Of a stretch of DNA of 64,000 nucleotides, positions 43,051 through 55,545 are shown one piece after another; positions within the stretch are counted from its first letter, which is position 1; each line of letters begins with the position of its first letter. This DNA is from Micromonospora lutea (GTDB taxonomy: Bacteria > Actinomycetota > Actinomycetes > Mycobacteriales > Micromonosporaceae). The notes beneath the pieces were generated by a model that had not been told where the DNA came from, made no database searches, and saw nothing but the letters and a program-made list of their open reading frames with translations. The stretch spans positions 62,001-126,000 of the forward strand of contig NZ_BOPB01000011.1 of the NCBI RefSeq assembly GCF_016863535.1, in the 5' to 3' direction. A program made the position numbers and the translations under genes.

Positions 43051-44460
43051 TCAGGGATGGGTCATGCGGAGCAGGTCGAGCGCCTCCTCCAACTGGGTCT
43101 CGGAGAGCTTGCCGGAGTCGACGTGACCGCGCGAGATCACCACCTCCTTGATGGAGATCTGCTTCGCCAGCGCCTCCTTGGCGATCGACGCGGCCTCGTC
43201 GTAACCGAGGTGCCGGTTCAACGGGGTGACGATCGACGGCGAGCCCTCGGCGTACGAGAGACAGACCTCGGCGTCCGCGACCAGGCCGACCACGCACCGA
43301 TCGGCGAGCAGGCGGCTCGACGCGGCGATCAGCCGGATCGACTCCAGGATGTTGCGGCCCATCACCGGCAGCATGACGTTCAGCTCGAAGTCGCCCTGCG
43401 ACCCGGCGAAGGCCACGGCCGCGTCGTTGCCGACCACCTGCGCGCAGACCTGCCGGACGGCCTCGCAGACCACCGGGTTCACCTTGCCAGGCATGATCGA
43501 CGAGCCCGGCTGAAGGTCCGGGATACGCAGCTCGCGCAGGCCGGCTCGGGGGCCGGAACCCATCCAGCGGATGTCATTTGCGATCTTGTAGAGCCCGACC
43601 GCGACGGTACGCAGCTGACCCGACGTCTCGACCAGGGCGTCCCGCGCGCCCTGCGCCTCGAAGTGGTTGCGCGCCTCGGTCAACGGCAGCCCGGTCGAGG
43701 CACGCAGTTTCTCGATCACCCGGGCGGCGAACCCGAGCGGCGTGTTGATGCCGGTGCCCACCGCCGTGCCGCCCAACGGCAGCTCCGCCAACCGGGGCAG
43801 CGCCGCCTCCAACCGTTCGATGCCGTACCGGACCTGGGCGGCGTACCCGCCGAACTCCTGCCCGAGCGTCACCGGAGTGGCGTCCATCAGGTGGGTACGC
43901 CCGGCCTTGACGACGGTCTCGAACTCCTCGGCCTTCGCCTCCAACGCGCCCGCCAGGTGGTCCAGCGCCGGCAGCAGATCCCGTACGACAGCCTCGGTGG
44001 CGGCCAGATGGATCGAGGACGGGAAGACGTCGTTGCTGGACTGTGAGGCGTTGACGTCGTCGTTCGGGTGCACGCTGCCGCCCAGCTCGCGGCCGGCGAG
44101 GGTGGCGATCACCTCGTTGGTGTTCATGTTGGACGACGTGCCGGAGCCGGTCTGGAACACGTCCACCGGGAACTGGTCGTCGTACCCACCGTCGGCCACG
44201 TGCGCGGCAGCGGCGGCGATCGCCGCGGCCACGTTCGCGTCGATCACCCCCAGATCGCCGTTGACCTCTGCCGCGGCACCCTTGATCTGGGCCAACGCCC
44301 GGATCTGGGCCGGCTCGATGCCCCGGCCGGAGATCGGGAAGTTCTGCACCGCCCGCTGTGTCTGGGCCCGCCACAACGCCTCGGCGGGCACCTCCACCTC
44401 GCCCATCGAGTCGCGTTCGATCCGATAACCCGTACCCTCTGGAGTCGTCACGCGTACCAT
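43051..44460 (-). CDS. fumC: Class II fumarate hydratase
   Basis: A 469-residue aspartase/fumarase-superfamily enzyme. The signature [11 protein letters not shown] is complete, with the earlier [15 protein letters not shown] and [18 protein letters not shown] blocks and the catalytic-loop region SGRTH-like [12 protein letters not shown]. It interconverts fumarate and malate without an iron-sulfur cluster. Start may be ATG 44460 (GGGGCAGG just before) or GTG 44451. It lies 40 bp after the SARP gene on the same strand. A class I fumarase is encoded about 3 kb away. Confidence 0.94.
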   Translation of the reverse strand: MVRVTTPEGTGYRIERDSMGEVEVPAEALWRAQTQRAVQNFPISGRGIEPAQIRALAQIKGAAAEVNGDLGVIDANVAAAIAAAAAHVADGGYDDQFPVDVFQTGSGTSSNMNTNEVIATLAGRELGGSVHPNDDVNASQSSNDVFPSSIHLAATEAVVRDLLPALDHLAGALEAKAEEFETVVKAGRTHLMDATPVTLGQEFGGYAAQVRYGIERLEAALPRLAELPLGGTAVGTGINTPLGFAARVIEKLRASTGLPLTEARNHFEAQGARDALVETSGQLRTVAVGLYKIANDIRWMGSGPRAGLRELRIPDLQPGSSIMPGKVNPVVCEAVRQVCAQVVGNDAAVAFAGSQGDFELNVMLPVMGRNILESIRLIAASSRLLADRCVVGLVADAEVCLSYAEGSPSIVTPLNRHLGYDEAASIAKEALAKQISIKEVVISRGHVDSGKLSETQLEEALDLLRMTHP

Positions 44461-44500
44461 CCTGCCCCGACCGGCACCGACTCGCAGATGATCGCGAGAG

Positions 44501-47482
44501 TCAGTCTTCCAGTTCAGCGAGCGACTGCCGCACCGTCTCCTGCTCCGGTACGTCGAGTTGCTCGAACAGGGCCAAGGCCCGAGCCCAGTGCGAGCGGGCC
44601 GCTGCCGCGTCGGTGGGACGCAGGCAGCGGGCGATGCCGTCGAGTGCTCGCGCCTGCTCGTAACGGTGGTTGATCCGGGTGGCGTCGAGCAGCACCCGAC
44701 CGAAGAGGTCCTGAGCGCTGCGTACGTCACCCTGGTCGAGGATGGCGAGGGCCAGCAGGTTACGGGATCCGCACTGACCGACGAGATCGCCGGCCTCACT
44801 CATCGCGATGAACGCCTGGCGGTGCAACGTCGCCGCCTCGTCGGTGCGGCCGGCATCGCGCTCCATCACGCCCAACTCGTTGAGCATCTCGCCCTCGTCG
44901 AACCGGTTCTTGGCCGCGCGGTGCGCGAGAAGCGCCGCTCGCAGCAGTCGACGCGCCGGTTCGAGGTCGCCCATCCGGTGCCGGATGGTGCCGATGTGCC
45001 CCATGGCGTTCGCCAACTGTCGATGGTCACCGACCTCACGGGCCAGCAGCAGGTGCTGGCGGCCGAGTCGTAGCGCCTCGTGGTAACGGCCCCAGGTGCA
45101 CATGAGGTGGGTCATGTTGTTGAGCAGAGCGCTGCGGGCAGCCAGTTGGTCGCCACCGGGTGGGACCACCGACGCCGCCTGGAAGTACTCGACGCCACGG
45201 CGGGGGCCGCCCTCGGCGTAGTTGCTGATGCTCAGGTTCCACAGCACGCTGCGCAGCAGGTCGGGTGGACCGCTGCTGCGGCACAGCTCGACGGCCTGCT
45301 GTAGCAGGGCGATGGCGTGCGCGAAGCGGGCACGCCGGAAGTGGGCTGACGCCAGGTAGTTCAACATCAGCGCCTGCGCGGACTCGTCACCGAGCGCCTG
45401 CGCCGACCGGAGGCCCACCCGATGTGTCTCGATCAACTCGTCGAGGTGCCCGCCGTTGTAGAGCAGCCGCCAGCTCGCCCTGGCCAGCTGCCAGGCGCGC
45501 TCGGGGTACTCCGCCTCGGCCAGGGCGGGCATGGCGGCCAGTGCGGACCGGTTGTCGTCGAACCAGGCCGGCCCGCGCGCCACGTCCGCCCTCACCAGGT
45601 CAGGGCGAGGCGGATCGGACAACCGGAGGGTACGCCGGTTGCCGGGTGACTCGACTTCGCGACCGAGCGCCGCCGCCACGTACAGGTGGTGCTCCAGCAG
45701 CCGGCCAAGCGCCTCGTGCCGCTCCGACGCGTGGGCGGGGTCGGCCAGCAGGATCCGGGAGTACTCGCGGACCAGGTCGTGCAGTCGGTAGCGGCCCGGC
45801 TCCGGCTCATCGACTAGGTGGGCGTCGACCAGCTCGTCCAGCATGTCCTGTGCCTCGGCCAACGGCAGGTCGGCCAGGGCGGCAGCGGTGGTGGCGTCCA
45901 GGCGTATCCCCGGATATAACCCGAGCAGTCGGAAGACGCGCTGGGCCGGCGGCGACACCTGGGCGAACGACAACGCGAAGGCGTCACCTACCGAGCGTTG
46001 CCCGGCGGCCAGCTCGGCCAGCGTGTCCCGGGCACCGCCGAGCCGGTCCGCCAGGTCGACGACCCGCCATCGAGGACGGTGCACCAGTCTCGCGCCGGCC
46101 AGCCGAATCGCCAGCGGCAGATGCCCGCAGCGGCGTACCACCTCAGCGGCCGCAGCGCGCTCGGTCGCGATCCGCTCCTCGCCGGCCACCCGCCCGAGCA
46201 ACTCGATTGCCTCGTCGGGGTCGAGCACCGGCAGCGAGGAGGGTCGTCCCTCGTCGAGCCCGACCAGTCGACGCCGGCTGGTGATCAGCGTGAGGCAGCC
46301 GGCACCGCTGGGCAACAACGGCGCCACCTGCGCGGCGGAGGCGGCGTTGTCCAGTAGGACCAGGGCCCGCCGGTCGGAGAGTTCAGTCCGCCAGATGGCC
46401 AACCGGCCGTCCAGGTCGACCGGGATCCGTTCGGCCGGAACCCCGAGTTGCCGCAGCAACGTGGCCAGTGCCGCCGACGGACTCAGTGGTGTCCGCTCGC
46501 TGTGCCCGTGCAGGTCGATGAAGAGATGCGCGTCGGGGTACCGTTCCGCGATCCGGTTGGCCACGTGCACCGCCAGGGTGGTCTTGCCGCTGCCCGCCAT
46601 GCCGTCGATCAGCTGGATCCGGGTCTCGCCCTCCTCGATCTCCTTGACCAACCGGGCGATCGTCTCCGCCCGTCCGGTGAAGTCACTGATCGCGCGAGGC
46701 AGGGCGCGGACGGGGACGGTGGCCCGCCGCTCGGATCCGGCGACCGCGAGGTCCCCGGCAAGCACCCGCTGGTGCAGTTCCTGCAGGGCCGCGCCCGGCT
46801 CGATGCCGAGTTCCTCCGCGTACAGGCCCCGCCCTTCCCGGTAGAGCTTGAGGGCATCGGCCTGCCGACCCACCGCGGCCAGGGCCAGCATGAGTTGCCC
46901 CCGGAGGCGTTCCCGCAGCGGATGCCGGTCCAGGTTCTCGGCCAGTTCGTCGAGCAGCGCCGCCGCGTGGCCGAGACGCAGTTCGACGTCCACACACTCC
47001 TCCAGCACCGCCAGGCGCTGCTCGTCGAGGGCCTGGGCACGCCGCCGCACGCTCGCGTTCTGGATGCCGCTCAGCGCCGCGCCGCGCCACAACCGCAACG
47101 CCGCGCGGAACTGGCCACGCGCGTCGACCAGCCGGCCACGGGCGACCATCCCCCGGGCGACCTCGATGCTCTGGGCGAAGACCTCGCTGTCCAGCTCACC
47201 GGGGGCGGTCCGTACGGCGTACCCGACGGGATCGGTGACGATGAGCTCCGGTGACAGGCCGAGCCGAGCGAATCGCTGCCGCAGGCGTGAGACGCACGTC
47301 TGCAACTGGGCGCGGGCGGTGGCCGGCGGGTCGTCCTCCCAGAGCGCGTCGATCAGTTCCTCGGCCGGCACGGCACGATTGGCTCTCAGTAGCAGAACCG
47401 CGAGTACGGCCCGGTCCCTACCCGCGGTGACGGTGGCATCGCCGTCTCCCACCAGCAGCGGACCCAGGATCCGAAACCGCAT
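44501..47482 (-). CDS. SARP/AfsR-type regulator with NB-ARC and TPR
   Basis: A 993-residue regulator. The N-terminus (1-95) is an OmpR-type winged helix ([33 protein letters not shown]), then a bacterial transcriptional activation domain (about 96-240; [18 protein letters not shown]), an NB-ARC/STAND NTPase (Walker [10 protein letters not shown], Lys300; [12 protein letters not shown]), a winged domain with [11 protein letters not shown] and about 350 residues of TPR repeats. AfsR-like proteins turn nutritional signals into gene activation. GGGAGAG before ATG 47482 fixes the start. No biosynthetic cluster is near; its position between two fumarase genes is odd. Confidence 0.93.
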   Translation of the reverse strand: MRFRILGPLLVGDGDATVTAGRDRAVLAVLLLRANRAVPAEELIDALWEDDPPATARAQLQTCVSRLRQRFARLGLSPELIVTDPVGYAVRTAPGELDSEVFAQSIEVARGMVARGRLVDARGQFRAALRLWRGAALSGIQNASVRRRAQALDEQRLAVLEECVDVELRLGHAAALLDELAENLDRHPLRERLRGQLMLALAAVGRQADALKLYREGRGLYAEELGIEPGAALQELHQRVLAGDLAVAGSERRATVPVRALPRAISDFTGRAETIARLVKEIEEGETRIQLIDGMAGSGKTTLAVHVANRIAERYPDAHLFIDLHGHSERTPLSPSAALATLLRQLGVPAERIPVDLDGRLAIWRTELSDRRALVLLDNAASAAQVAPLLPSGAGCLTLITSRRRLVGLDEGRPSSLPVLDPDEAIELLGRVAGEERIATERAAAAEVVRRCGHLPLAIRLAGARLVHRPRWRVVDLADRLGGARDTLAELAAGQRSVGDAFALSFAQVSPPAQRVFRLLGLYPGIRLDATTAAALADLPLAEAQDMLDELVDAHLVDEPEPGRYRLHDLVREYSRILLADPAHASERHEALGRLLEHHLYVAAALGREVESPGNRRTLRLSDPPRPDLVRADVARGPAWFDDNRSALAAMPALAEAEYPERAWQLARASWRLLYNGGHLDELIETHRVGLRSAQALGDESAQALMLNYLASAHFRRARFAHAIALLQQAVELCRSSGPPDLLRSVLWNLSISNYAEGGPRRGVEYFQAASVVPPGGDQLAARSALLNNMTHLMCTWGRYHEALRLGRQHLLLAREVGDHRQLANAMGHIGTIRHRMGDLEPARRLLRAALLAHRAAKNRFDEGEMLNELGVMERDAGRTDEAATLHRQAFIAMSEAGDLVGQCGSRNLLALAILDQGDVRSAQDLFGRVLLDATRINHRYEQARALDGIARCLRPTDAAAARSHWARALALFEQLDVPEQETVRQSLAELED

Positions 47483-47629
47483 TCGCTCTCCCACCGGAAT
47501 GACGCAACGCCCAGCAGAGTAGCCCGACCCTCACAGCACGCCCATTAATTTGATAGCGCCCTGAGAGACATTCGACAGCGCCGGGGCGGAGACTCATGTC
47601 GGTTGCCGATTTCGACATCCAACGGGGGC

Positions 47630-47664
47630 GGTGCGCCTGTCCGGCGAATGCGGACGGGCGCACC
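47630..47664 (-). terminator. 14-bp hairpin after class I fumarase gene
   Basis: GGTGCGCCTGTCCG pairs with CGGACGGGCGCACC (one G-U on RNA) around a 7-base loop, 10 bases after the fumarase stop on the minus strand. It separates that gene from the SARP gene. Confidence 0.75.
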
Positions 47665-47673
47665 GATGTTCGC

Positions 47674-49335
<1,662 letters not shown>

Positions 49336-49338
<3 letters not shown>

Positions 49339-49496
49339 GACGGCACTCCGGGTCGCTCCGTGCCGCCGTGCGGCACCACCGCACCGCGCTGATGATTCGC
49401 TCGCTGCCGCTCGCGCACGACGGCACTCCGCTTCGCTCCGTGCCGCCGTGCGGCACCACCCGCACCGCGCTGATGATTCGCTCGCTGCCGCTCGCT
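49336..49496. repeat. Two 80-bp tandem repeats at class I fumarase start
   Basis: Units begin at 49336 and 49416 with CACGACGGCACTCCG, share the segment TGCCGCCGTGCGGCACCACC and end in TGATGATTCGCTCGCTGCCG; one base differs in length. The unit includes an inverted repeat around GTGCCGCCGTGCGGCAC. The fumarase GTG lies at the edge of unit one, so the repeat forms its upstream leader. Confidence 0.9.
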
Positions 49497-49554
49497 CATG
49501 ACGGCAAAGCCTAGGGCAGAAGGTTTGGTCCTTCCCACCCCCGGGGGCGCGCGG

Positions 49555-50991
49555 TCATTTACCGGGGTCAGGAGCGGCGCACAGCTCGTTCTTCGGCCCG
49601 CAGCTGTCCTGAGGCTGCGGCACCGCGCCGCTGCCGGCAGGCCCCGGGTTCGCCCCGCCGCCGTCCTGCGGCGCTCCGCCGGCCGTCGCGCCGAAGCGGA
49701 CGTACCCGATCTCGCGACCTTCCCCGATCACCATGCCGGCGGATCCGACGGCGAGGGCGTTCGCCGAGGTACGCAGCGCGGCCAGTTCCCGCCCGGTACG
49801 CGGGTCGAGCGCGATCAGCCGGTTGGGCTTCTCGTCGGTGACGATCGCCGCGTAGGGGGTGAGGGCGGCACCCGCCTTCTTTCCGGCCGGCCGCTTCCAA
49901 CGGGTCCGCTCGGCACCAAGCTCCTGGGCGGAGACGGCACCACCGTCGGCGGTACGCACCAGCGCGTACCGGTCGTCCACGGCGAGGATCCGTTCGGCGT
50001 TGGCGGTGACCAGCAACAGCCGCCCGTCGTACCCGTCGAGGACCGCCTCCCGGCCGTCCGGTGAGACGCCGAGCAACACGTTGCGGGCACCGTACGGGTC
50101 CTCCCGCTGCACGCAGCCGGCGCTGTCGGCGGTGCGGAGGTTGAGCCCCGACTGCTGCCACGCCTCCTGACCGGTGGCCGAGTCCCGACCGGAGATGGCG
50201 TAGTAGCAGTTGCCGTCCTGCGAGCGGGCGGTGATCCGCAGCAGGCGCCCGCCGATTACGGCGAGCCGCTCCTCACGGCCGGGTTCGACGTTCTGGAGCA
50301 CCCGGCCGGTCGCGGTGTCCACCACGTGCACCCGGCCGTCGACCGGGAAGCCGAGCAGCGGTGGCACCGCCTCGGGGCCGGCCACCTCGTCGTCGATCCG
50401 GGTGCTGGTGAGCCGTCGCGTGTCGAGCAGGTTCGGGTTGTCGGCGAGCAGGCCGCTGCTGACTCCGGGTAGGAAGGCGGTCCACAGCGGAGCGGTACCG
50501 CGTGCGTCCCAGGCGCTCAGCGTGCAGTCGGTGGCCTCCACGCAACGCGCGTCCAGCAGCAGGTTGCGGTACGTCCAGACGGCCACCGCGTCGTCGTCGC
50601 GGCGACGGGTCACCCCGGTGGTGGGGTCGAGCACCTCGTACCCCTTGACCAGCAGCTTGCCCACCACGACCACGGCTTCCGGCCCGGCCCCCGTCACCGC
50701 GCTCCAGTCGGCCTTGCGCTCCCAGAGCTGCGTGCCGGCGGCCAGGCTGCGTGCCTCGACCCGGGTGCGCTGCTCGATCACGACGCTCTCCCCGGCGATG
50801 GTGACGCTTCGCGGGGTTCCGCCGATCCGCTGCTGCCAGACCACGTCCGGTTGGGAGATCGGCTGGGGCCGGTTGACCCAGTCCCACATGGTGGGAAATG
50901 GGTTCCACACTCCGGTAGCAGCCAGCACCACCACCGTGATCAGGCCGAGCAGCAGCCAGCTACGTACGCCGAGGCCGCTCCCCTTCGCCAC
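49555..50991 (-). CDS. Membrane-anchored PQQ-like beta-propeller protein
   Basis: A 478-residue protein. A short basic start and a membrane helix (SWLLLGLITVVVLAATGVW) place a seven- or eight-bladed propeller outside the cell. Blade motifs of the DTATGRVLWRN type repeat as LSAWDARGTAPLW, VHVVDTATGRVLQNV, IALDPRTGRELAALR. No catalytic quinone site can be confirmed. The tail has two Cys (DSCGPKNELCAA). GTG 50991 is chosen as start; function unknown. A second propeller protein is at 59956. Confidence 0.8.
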   Translation of the reverse strand: MAKGSGLGVRSWLLLGLITVVVLAATGVWNPFPTMWDWVNRPQPISQPDVVWQQRIGGTPRSVTIAGESVVIEQRTRVEARSLAAGTQLWERKADWSAVTGAGPEAVVVVGKLLVKGYEVLDPTTGVTRRRDDDAVAVWTYRNLLLDARCVEATDCTLSAWDARGTAPLWTAFLPGVSSGLLADNPNLLDTRRLTSTRIDDEVAGPEAVPPLLGFPVDGRVHVVDTATGRVLQNVEPGREERLAVIGGRLLRITARSQDGNCYYAISGRDSATGQEAWQQSGLNLRTADSAGCVQREDPYGARNVLLGVSPDGREAVLDGYDGRLLLVTANAERILAVDDRYALVRTADGGAVSAQELGAERTRWKRPAGKKAGAALTPYAAIVTDEKPNRLIALDPRTGRELAALRTSANALAVGSAGMVIGEGREIGYVRFGATAGGAPQDGGGANPGPAGSGAVPQPQDSCGPKNELCAAPDPGK

Positions 50992-51098
50992 CGGAACACG
51001 GTAGCCATCCGCGCCCACCGCCGCCCGTACCGCACCGCGTGTCGCGCAGGAAGATCGCATCGGCAGCGCCGCCGACCACCGGCGGGGGCGTGGTTGAG

Positions 51099-52388
51099 TC
51101 AGTGGTCAGCGGTCACCGCTGGACCGGGCGCGGTCGGGGTGGGCTCGGCCGGCCGAGCCGGGTGGCGCCGACCGCCGGGGGCGAGGATCGGCCACAGGAC
51201 CAACGTCGCGAGGAGCGAGGCGGCCCCGGCGCCCGCCATCACCACACCCGGCGCGAGCACCTCGCTCAGCGCGCCGGCCCCGGCGGCGGCCAGCCCCTGC
51301 GCCGCCATCATGCCGGTGCTGACCAGGCCGAAGGCCTGTCCCCGACGGGCCTCGGGAACCGCGTCGAGGAACCGTCGGGCCAGTCCGAGCTGGTAGGCGA
51401 AGCCCGCGGTCGCCACCGCGAACAGGGCCGCCGCGGGCAGCAGCGCCGGCCGGGCCAGGAACGCCAACATGGGTACGCCCAGCAGCAGCGCGAGCCACGG
51501 CGTCCAGCGCTCCCGCCGGGCCGGTGCCATGAACCGCCCGACCAGCAGATCGCCGACCAGCATGCCGCCGGCACCGGCCATCAGCAGGACGCCGGCGCTG
51601 GCCCCCGGCCCCAGGTCTGCCGCGTACGGCACCGCCACCCCCTCGGCGCCGACCAGCAGCGACCCGGGCAGCCACTGAGCGAGCAACAACCCGCGGATCC
51701 GGCGGTCGGTTAGCAGTTGCCGGTTCACTCGCAGGGTCTCCCGGAACGCGCCGGCCCTCGGACCGTCGCCCGCCCGTCCAACGCGGCCCGGGCGATGGGT
51801 GAGCCCGAACCGCACCAGCAACGCGGAGAGGCCACAGGTCGCTGCGGTCAGCCAGAGCGCGCCGTACGGGCCGACCAGGCCGAGCAGCAGACCGCCGACG
51901 GCGAAGCCGGCCACCTGCGTGCCTCCGGCGGCCACCGTGAGCAGCGAACGACCCAGCACGTACGCGTCGCCGCGCAACATCTCGGGCAGCAACGCGGTAC
52001 GCGAGGCGCTGCTCACCGGACCGAAGAGGGCCACGACGGCGACCAGGCCGAGCATCGCCGACGGGGACAGCGCACCCGTGGCGAGCACCACCACCATGAC
52101 CAGCCGCACCAGGTCGTAGCCGACGATCAGGGCGCGGGCCGGCCAGCGGTCGGCCAGGGCGAGCAGGAACAGCCCGCCCAGCGCGTGCGGCAGGAATCCG
52201 GTCACGTACGCGAGTGCGGCCAGCAGGCCGGAGCCGGTGCGCTCGTAGACCAGCACCGAGAGGGCCAGCATCTTCACCGTCTCGCCGATCATGAAGATGC
52301 CGTAGCTGGCGAAGACCACCCGGAACTCGGTGACGGCGAACACGTCCCGGAAGGTGGCCGGTCGGTCGGCCACCTTCGGCGCGCTCAT
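51099..52388 (-). CDS. MFS transporter
   Basis: A 429-residue major facilitator with 12 predicted helices and a central cytoplasmic loop (LTHRPGRVGRAGD). Motif-A-like sequence ALADRWPARALIVGYD follows helix 2. It resembles macrolide-efflux/MefA-type MFS proteins. The chosen ATG is MSAPKVADRP at 52388; upstream in-frame starts (52427 region) are possible. The divergent ArsR-type gene and the shared palindrome suggest repressor-controlled efflux. Confidence 0.85.
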   Translation of the reverse strand: MSAPKVADRPATFRDVFAVTEFRVVFASYGIFMIGETVKMLALSVLVYERTGSGLLAALAYVTGFLPHALGGLFLLALADRWPARALIVGYDLVRLVMVVVLATGALSPSAMLGLVAVVALFGPVSSASRTALLPEMLRGDAYVLGRSLLTVAAGGTQVAGFAVGGLLLGLVGPYGALWLTAATCGLSALLVRFGLTHRPGRVGRAGDGPRAGAFRETLRVNRQLLTDRRIRGLLLAQWLPGSLLVGAEGVAVPYAADLGPGASAGVLLMAGAGGMLVGDLLVGRFMAPARRERWTPWLALLLGVPMLAFLARPALLPAAALFAVATAGFAYQLGLARRFLDAVPEARRGQAFGLVSTGMMAAQGLAAAGAGALSEVLAPGVVMAGAGAASLLATLVLWPILAPGGRRHPARPAEPTPTAPGPAVTADH

Positions 52389-52440
52389 GCTGGTGTTGTC
52401 CACGCCGGCCAGCCTGGTGGCCGGCACCGGACCGCTCTAT

Positions 52441-52462
52441 CCTTTCGCTGGTCAGCGAAAGG
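52441..52462. promoter_or_regulatory. Perfect 10-bp inverted repeat, probable operator
   Basis: CCTTTCGCTG and CAGCGAAAGG flank a GT spacer, 8 bp before the ArsR-type ATG and 53 bp before the MFS start. Perfect dyad symmetry of 22 bp in a divergent promoter is what an ArsR-family dimer would bind. Confidence 0.65.
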
Positions 52463-52469
52463 TCAAAGG

Positions 52470-53456
52470 ATGCGGATCGAGGTCACCCCGGCGGACATAG
52501 CGGCCAGCCGGTACGCCATCTCACCGCTGGGTGAGGCGGTCTGGGCGCTGCGGGTGCACGCCGGCCAGCACTCCGTGCCGGGGCTGGCCCCCTGGATGGC
52601 CCGCACCCGGCCGGCGTTCGAGCGGCTGCGCCGGGACCAGCCGGCGGTGGGTGCGCTGATGGCGCTGCTGCGTCGAGGTGGCTACAACGCCGACTTCATC
52701 CAGCCGCCGCCCGACGGTATCGGCCGCACCTTCGCCGACGAACTGGCCGTCGTCCGGGCCACGCCACTCGCGCAGGCCCGCGACGAACTGTCCCGCAATC
52801 TCGCCGGCCTGCCCAGCCCACCGGCGTACGCCCGCCGGATCTACGACTCGCCGAATGTCGTCGACCGGATGGCCGACGCGATCGAGGCGGCCTGGGTGAC
52901 GCTGGTGCAGCCGGACTGGCCGCGCCTGCGGGCAGTGCTGGAACGGGACCTGGTACACCGGGCCGGCCGGCTGCTCGCGTACGGCTGGGGGGCTGCCGTG
53001 GCGGGTCTGGACCCACGGCTGCGCTGGGACTCGGGTGGCGGTCTTGGCGCGATCGAGGTGGCCGACCGCGATCCCCGCAGCTATTCACTCGACGGCCGGG
53101 GACTGCTCTTCATCCCCACGGTCTTCGGCATGATGATCAACTATGTCGAGCCGCCCTGGCCGTTCGCGATCGTCTACCGGGCTTCCGGGGTGGCCGAACT
53201 GCTCGGGCCGCCCGACCCGGACCGGCCCGCCGACGCGCTGGACCGGCTGGTCGGGCGATCCCGCGCGGCGGTGCTGCGGGCACTCGCCCTGCCCGCCACG
53301 ACCAGCCAACTCGTCGCGCAACTCGGGCTGAGCCTGGGTGGCGTCGGCGACCACCTCTCCGTACTGCGCGACGCGGGCCTGATCACCCGGGTCCGGTCCG
53401 GCCGGTCCGTCCGCTACCGCCGCACCCCGCTGGGCGACACGTTGGCGGAGGACTGA
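52470..53456 (+). CDS. DUF5937/ArsR-type helix-turn-helix regulator
   Basis: A 328-residue regulator. The N-terminal part (about 1-240) is the DUF5937-like domain found in actinobacterial regulators (ADIAASRYAISPLGEAVWAL). The C-terminal winged helix is ArsR-like: SRAAVLRALALPATTSQLVA, QLGLSLGGVGDHLSVLRDAG, RSGRSVRYRRT. The ATG at 52470 follows AAAGG. The divergent MFS transporter and the 22-bp dyad just upstream point to local autoregulation and efflux control; the ligand is unknown. Confidence 0.88.
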   Translation: MRIEVTPADIAASRYAISPLGEAVWALRVHAGQHSVPGLAPWMARTRPAFERLRRDQPAVGALMALLRRGGYNADFIQPPPDGIGRTFADELAVVRATPLAQARDELSRNLAGLPSPPAYARRIYDSPNVVDRMADAIEAAWVTLVQPDWPRLRAVLERDLVHRAGRLLAYGWGAAVAGLDPRLRWDSGGGLGAIEVADRDPRSYSLDGRGLLFIPTVFGMMINYVEPPWPFAIVYRASGVAELLGPPDPDRPADALDRLVGRSRAAVLRALALPATTSQLVAQLGLSLGGVGDHLSVLRDAGLITRVRSGRSVRYRRTPLGDTLAED

Positions 53457-53468
53457 GCTCACCGCTCG

Positions 53469-53528
53469 GTGTTAGCAAGGGGCCCTTCCTCTACCGGAGG
53501 CGTTAACAGGGGGCCCTTCCTTTCACTG
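53469..53528. repeat. GTTAA-GGGGCCC-TTCCT dispersed repeat, copy C
   Basis: Two direct units: GTTAGCAAGGGGCCCTTCCT and GTTAACAGGGGGCCCTTCCT, linked by CTACCGGAGGC, close to copy A in arrangement. It fills the gap between the convergent ArsR-type and AsnC-type genes and touches the end of the latter. Confidence 0.88.
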
Positions 53529-54008
53529 CACCGACGAGCGCAGCAGGGGGAGGACGCGGTAGGGGATCTGCTCGGCGAGCGCGATGATCGTGGAGGCACG
53601 GGTGATCCCCTCGTACGCCACGATCTGGTCGATCACCCGCTGAAGGTCGGTGTTCGAGCGGGCCACGATCCGACAGAGCAGGTCACCTGAGCCGGTGATG
53701 GTGTGCGCCTCCAACACCTCGGGGATCTCCGACAGGTGGCGGGTGACCGGGTCGTGCCCGTGCCGCTGGCTGATTTCCAGGGTGACGAAGCTGGTCACCG
53801 TGAAGCCCAGCGCGGCCGGGCCGAGATCCGGCCCGAATCCGGCGATGACTCCCCGCCCGACCAGCTTGTCCAGTCGCGCCTGAACGGTCCCCCGGGCGAC
53901 CTGAAGCCGGCGCGAGCATTCCAGCACGCCGATCCGAGGTTCCTCGGCGAGTAAATCGATAAGTCGCACATCCAGCTCGTCGAGCTGGGCAACATGTCCA
54001 GTGTTCAT
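53523..54008 (-). CDS. Lrp/AsnC family transcriptional regulator
   Basis: A 161-residue feast/famine regulator: AsnC-type helix-turn-helix (LDELDVRLIDLLAEEPRIGV, CSRRLQVARGTVQARLDKL) and a RAM effector domain (LGFTVTSFVTLEISQRHGH, AHTITGSGDLLCRIVARS). It is divergent from hpd, 142 bp away, and very likely controls tyrosine degradation in response to an aromatic amino acid; this pairing is common in actinomycetes from memory. ATG at 54008 lies inside a candidate operator. Confidence 0.93.
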   Translation of the reverse strand: MNTGHVAQLDELDVRLIDLLAEEPRIGVLECSRRLQVARGTVQARLDKLVGRGVIAGFGPDLGPAALGFTVTSFVTLEISQRHGHDPVTRHLSEIPEVLEAHTITGSGDLLCRIVARSNTDLQRVIDQIVAYEGITRASTIIALAEQIPYRVLPLLRSSVQ

Positions 54009-54033
54009 GCGTAAACACCATACCGTTTGTGCA
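54008..54033. promoter_or_regulatory. Inverted repeat at the AsnC-type gene start
   Basis: TGCGTAAAC and GTTTGTGCA (7 of 9 positions paired) flank an 8-base spacer. It overlaps the regulator's start codon and sits about 120 bp before hpd. A TATGGT (minus strand) 8 bases before the ATG could be the -10 box of a leaderless transcript. Confidence 0.4.
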
Positions 54034-54075
54034 ACCTGACCAGCGTAGGCGGAGAGGGTTGCCCAGTCCGTCTGA

Positions 54076-55356
<1,281 letters not shown>

Positions 55357-55367
55357 CACTGTCGAGC

Positions 55368-55523
55368 GTGATCCACCCTCCCCTGCTTCCGCCGCCGGCC
55401 GGTGGGCCTGTGCCTCCGGCCGGCGGTGCCGTGCCGCAGACGGGCCGGCCGTTGCGGGACAAGCCCTGGCAGCAACGCCACGACACGTTCGCCAGGACCG
55501 TCGTCGTTAAGGTGGCCAGGTGA
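55368..55523 (+). CDS. Possible small Pro-rich protein
   Basis: A 51-residue open frame, GTG start, Pro/Gly-rich first half and a C-terminal DKPWQQRHDTFARTVVVKV. It fills the gap between hpd and the RDD gene. I do not recognise it; there is no strong ribosome binding site and the frame could be chance. Confidence 0.25.
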   Translation: MIHPPLLPPPAGGPVPPAGGAVPQTGRPLRDKPWQQRHDTFARTVVVKVAR

Positions 55524-55545
55524 ACGAGCGCAGCGAGGCCGTGAC

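Noticed and set aside
44501..47482. Antibiotic cluster signalled by the SARP gene
   Set aside because: No PKS, NRPS, terpene or RiPP biosynthetic gene anywhere in the window; AfsR-like proteins also act as global regulators.
55368..55523. Confident small gene between hpd and the RDD gene
   Set aside because: Short, Pro-rich, no ribosome binding site; kept only as a low-confidence entry.
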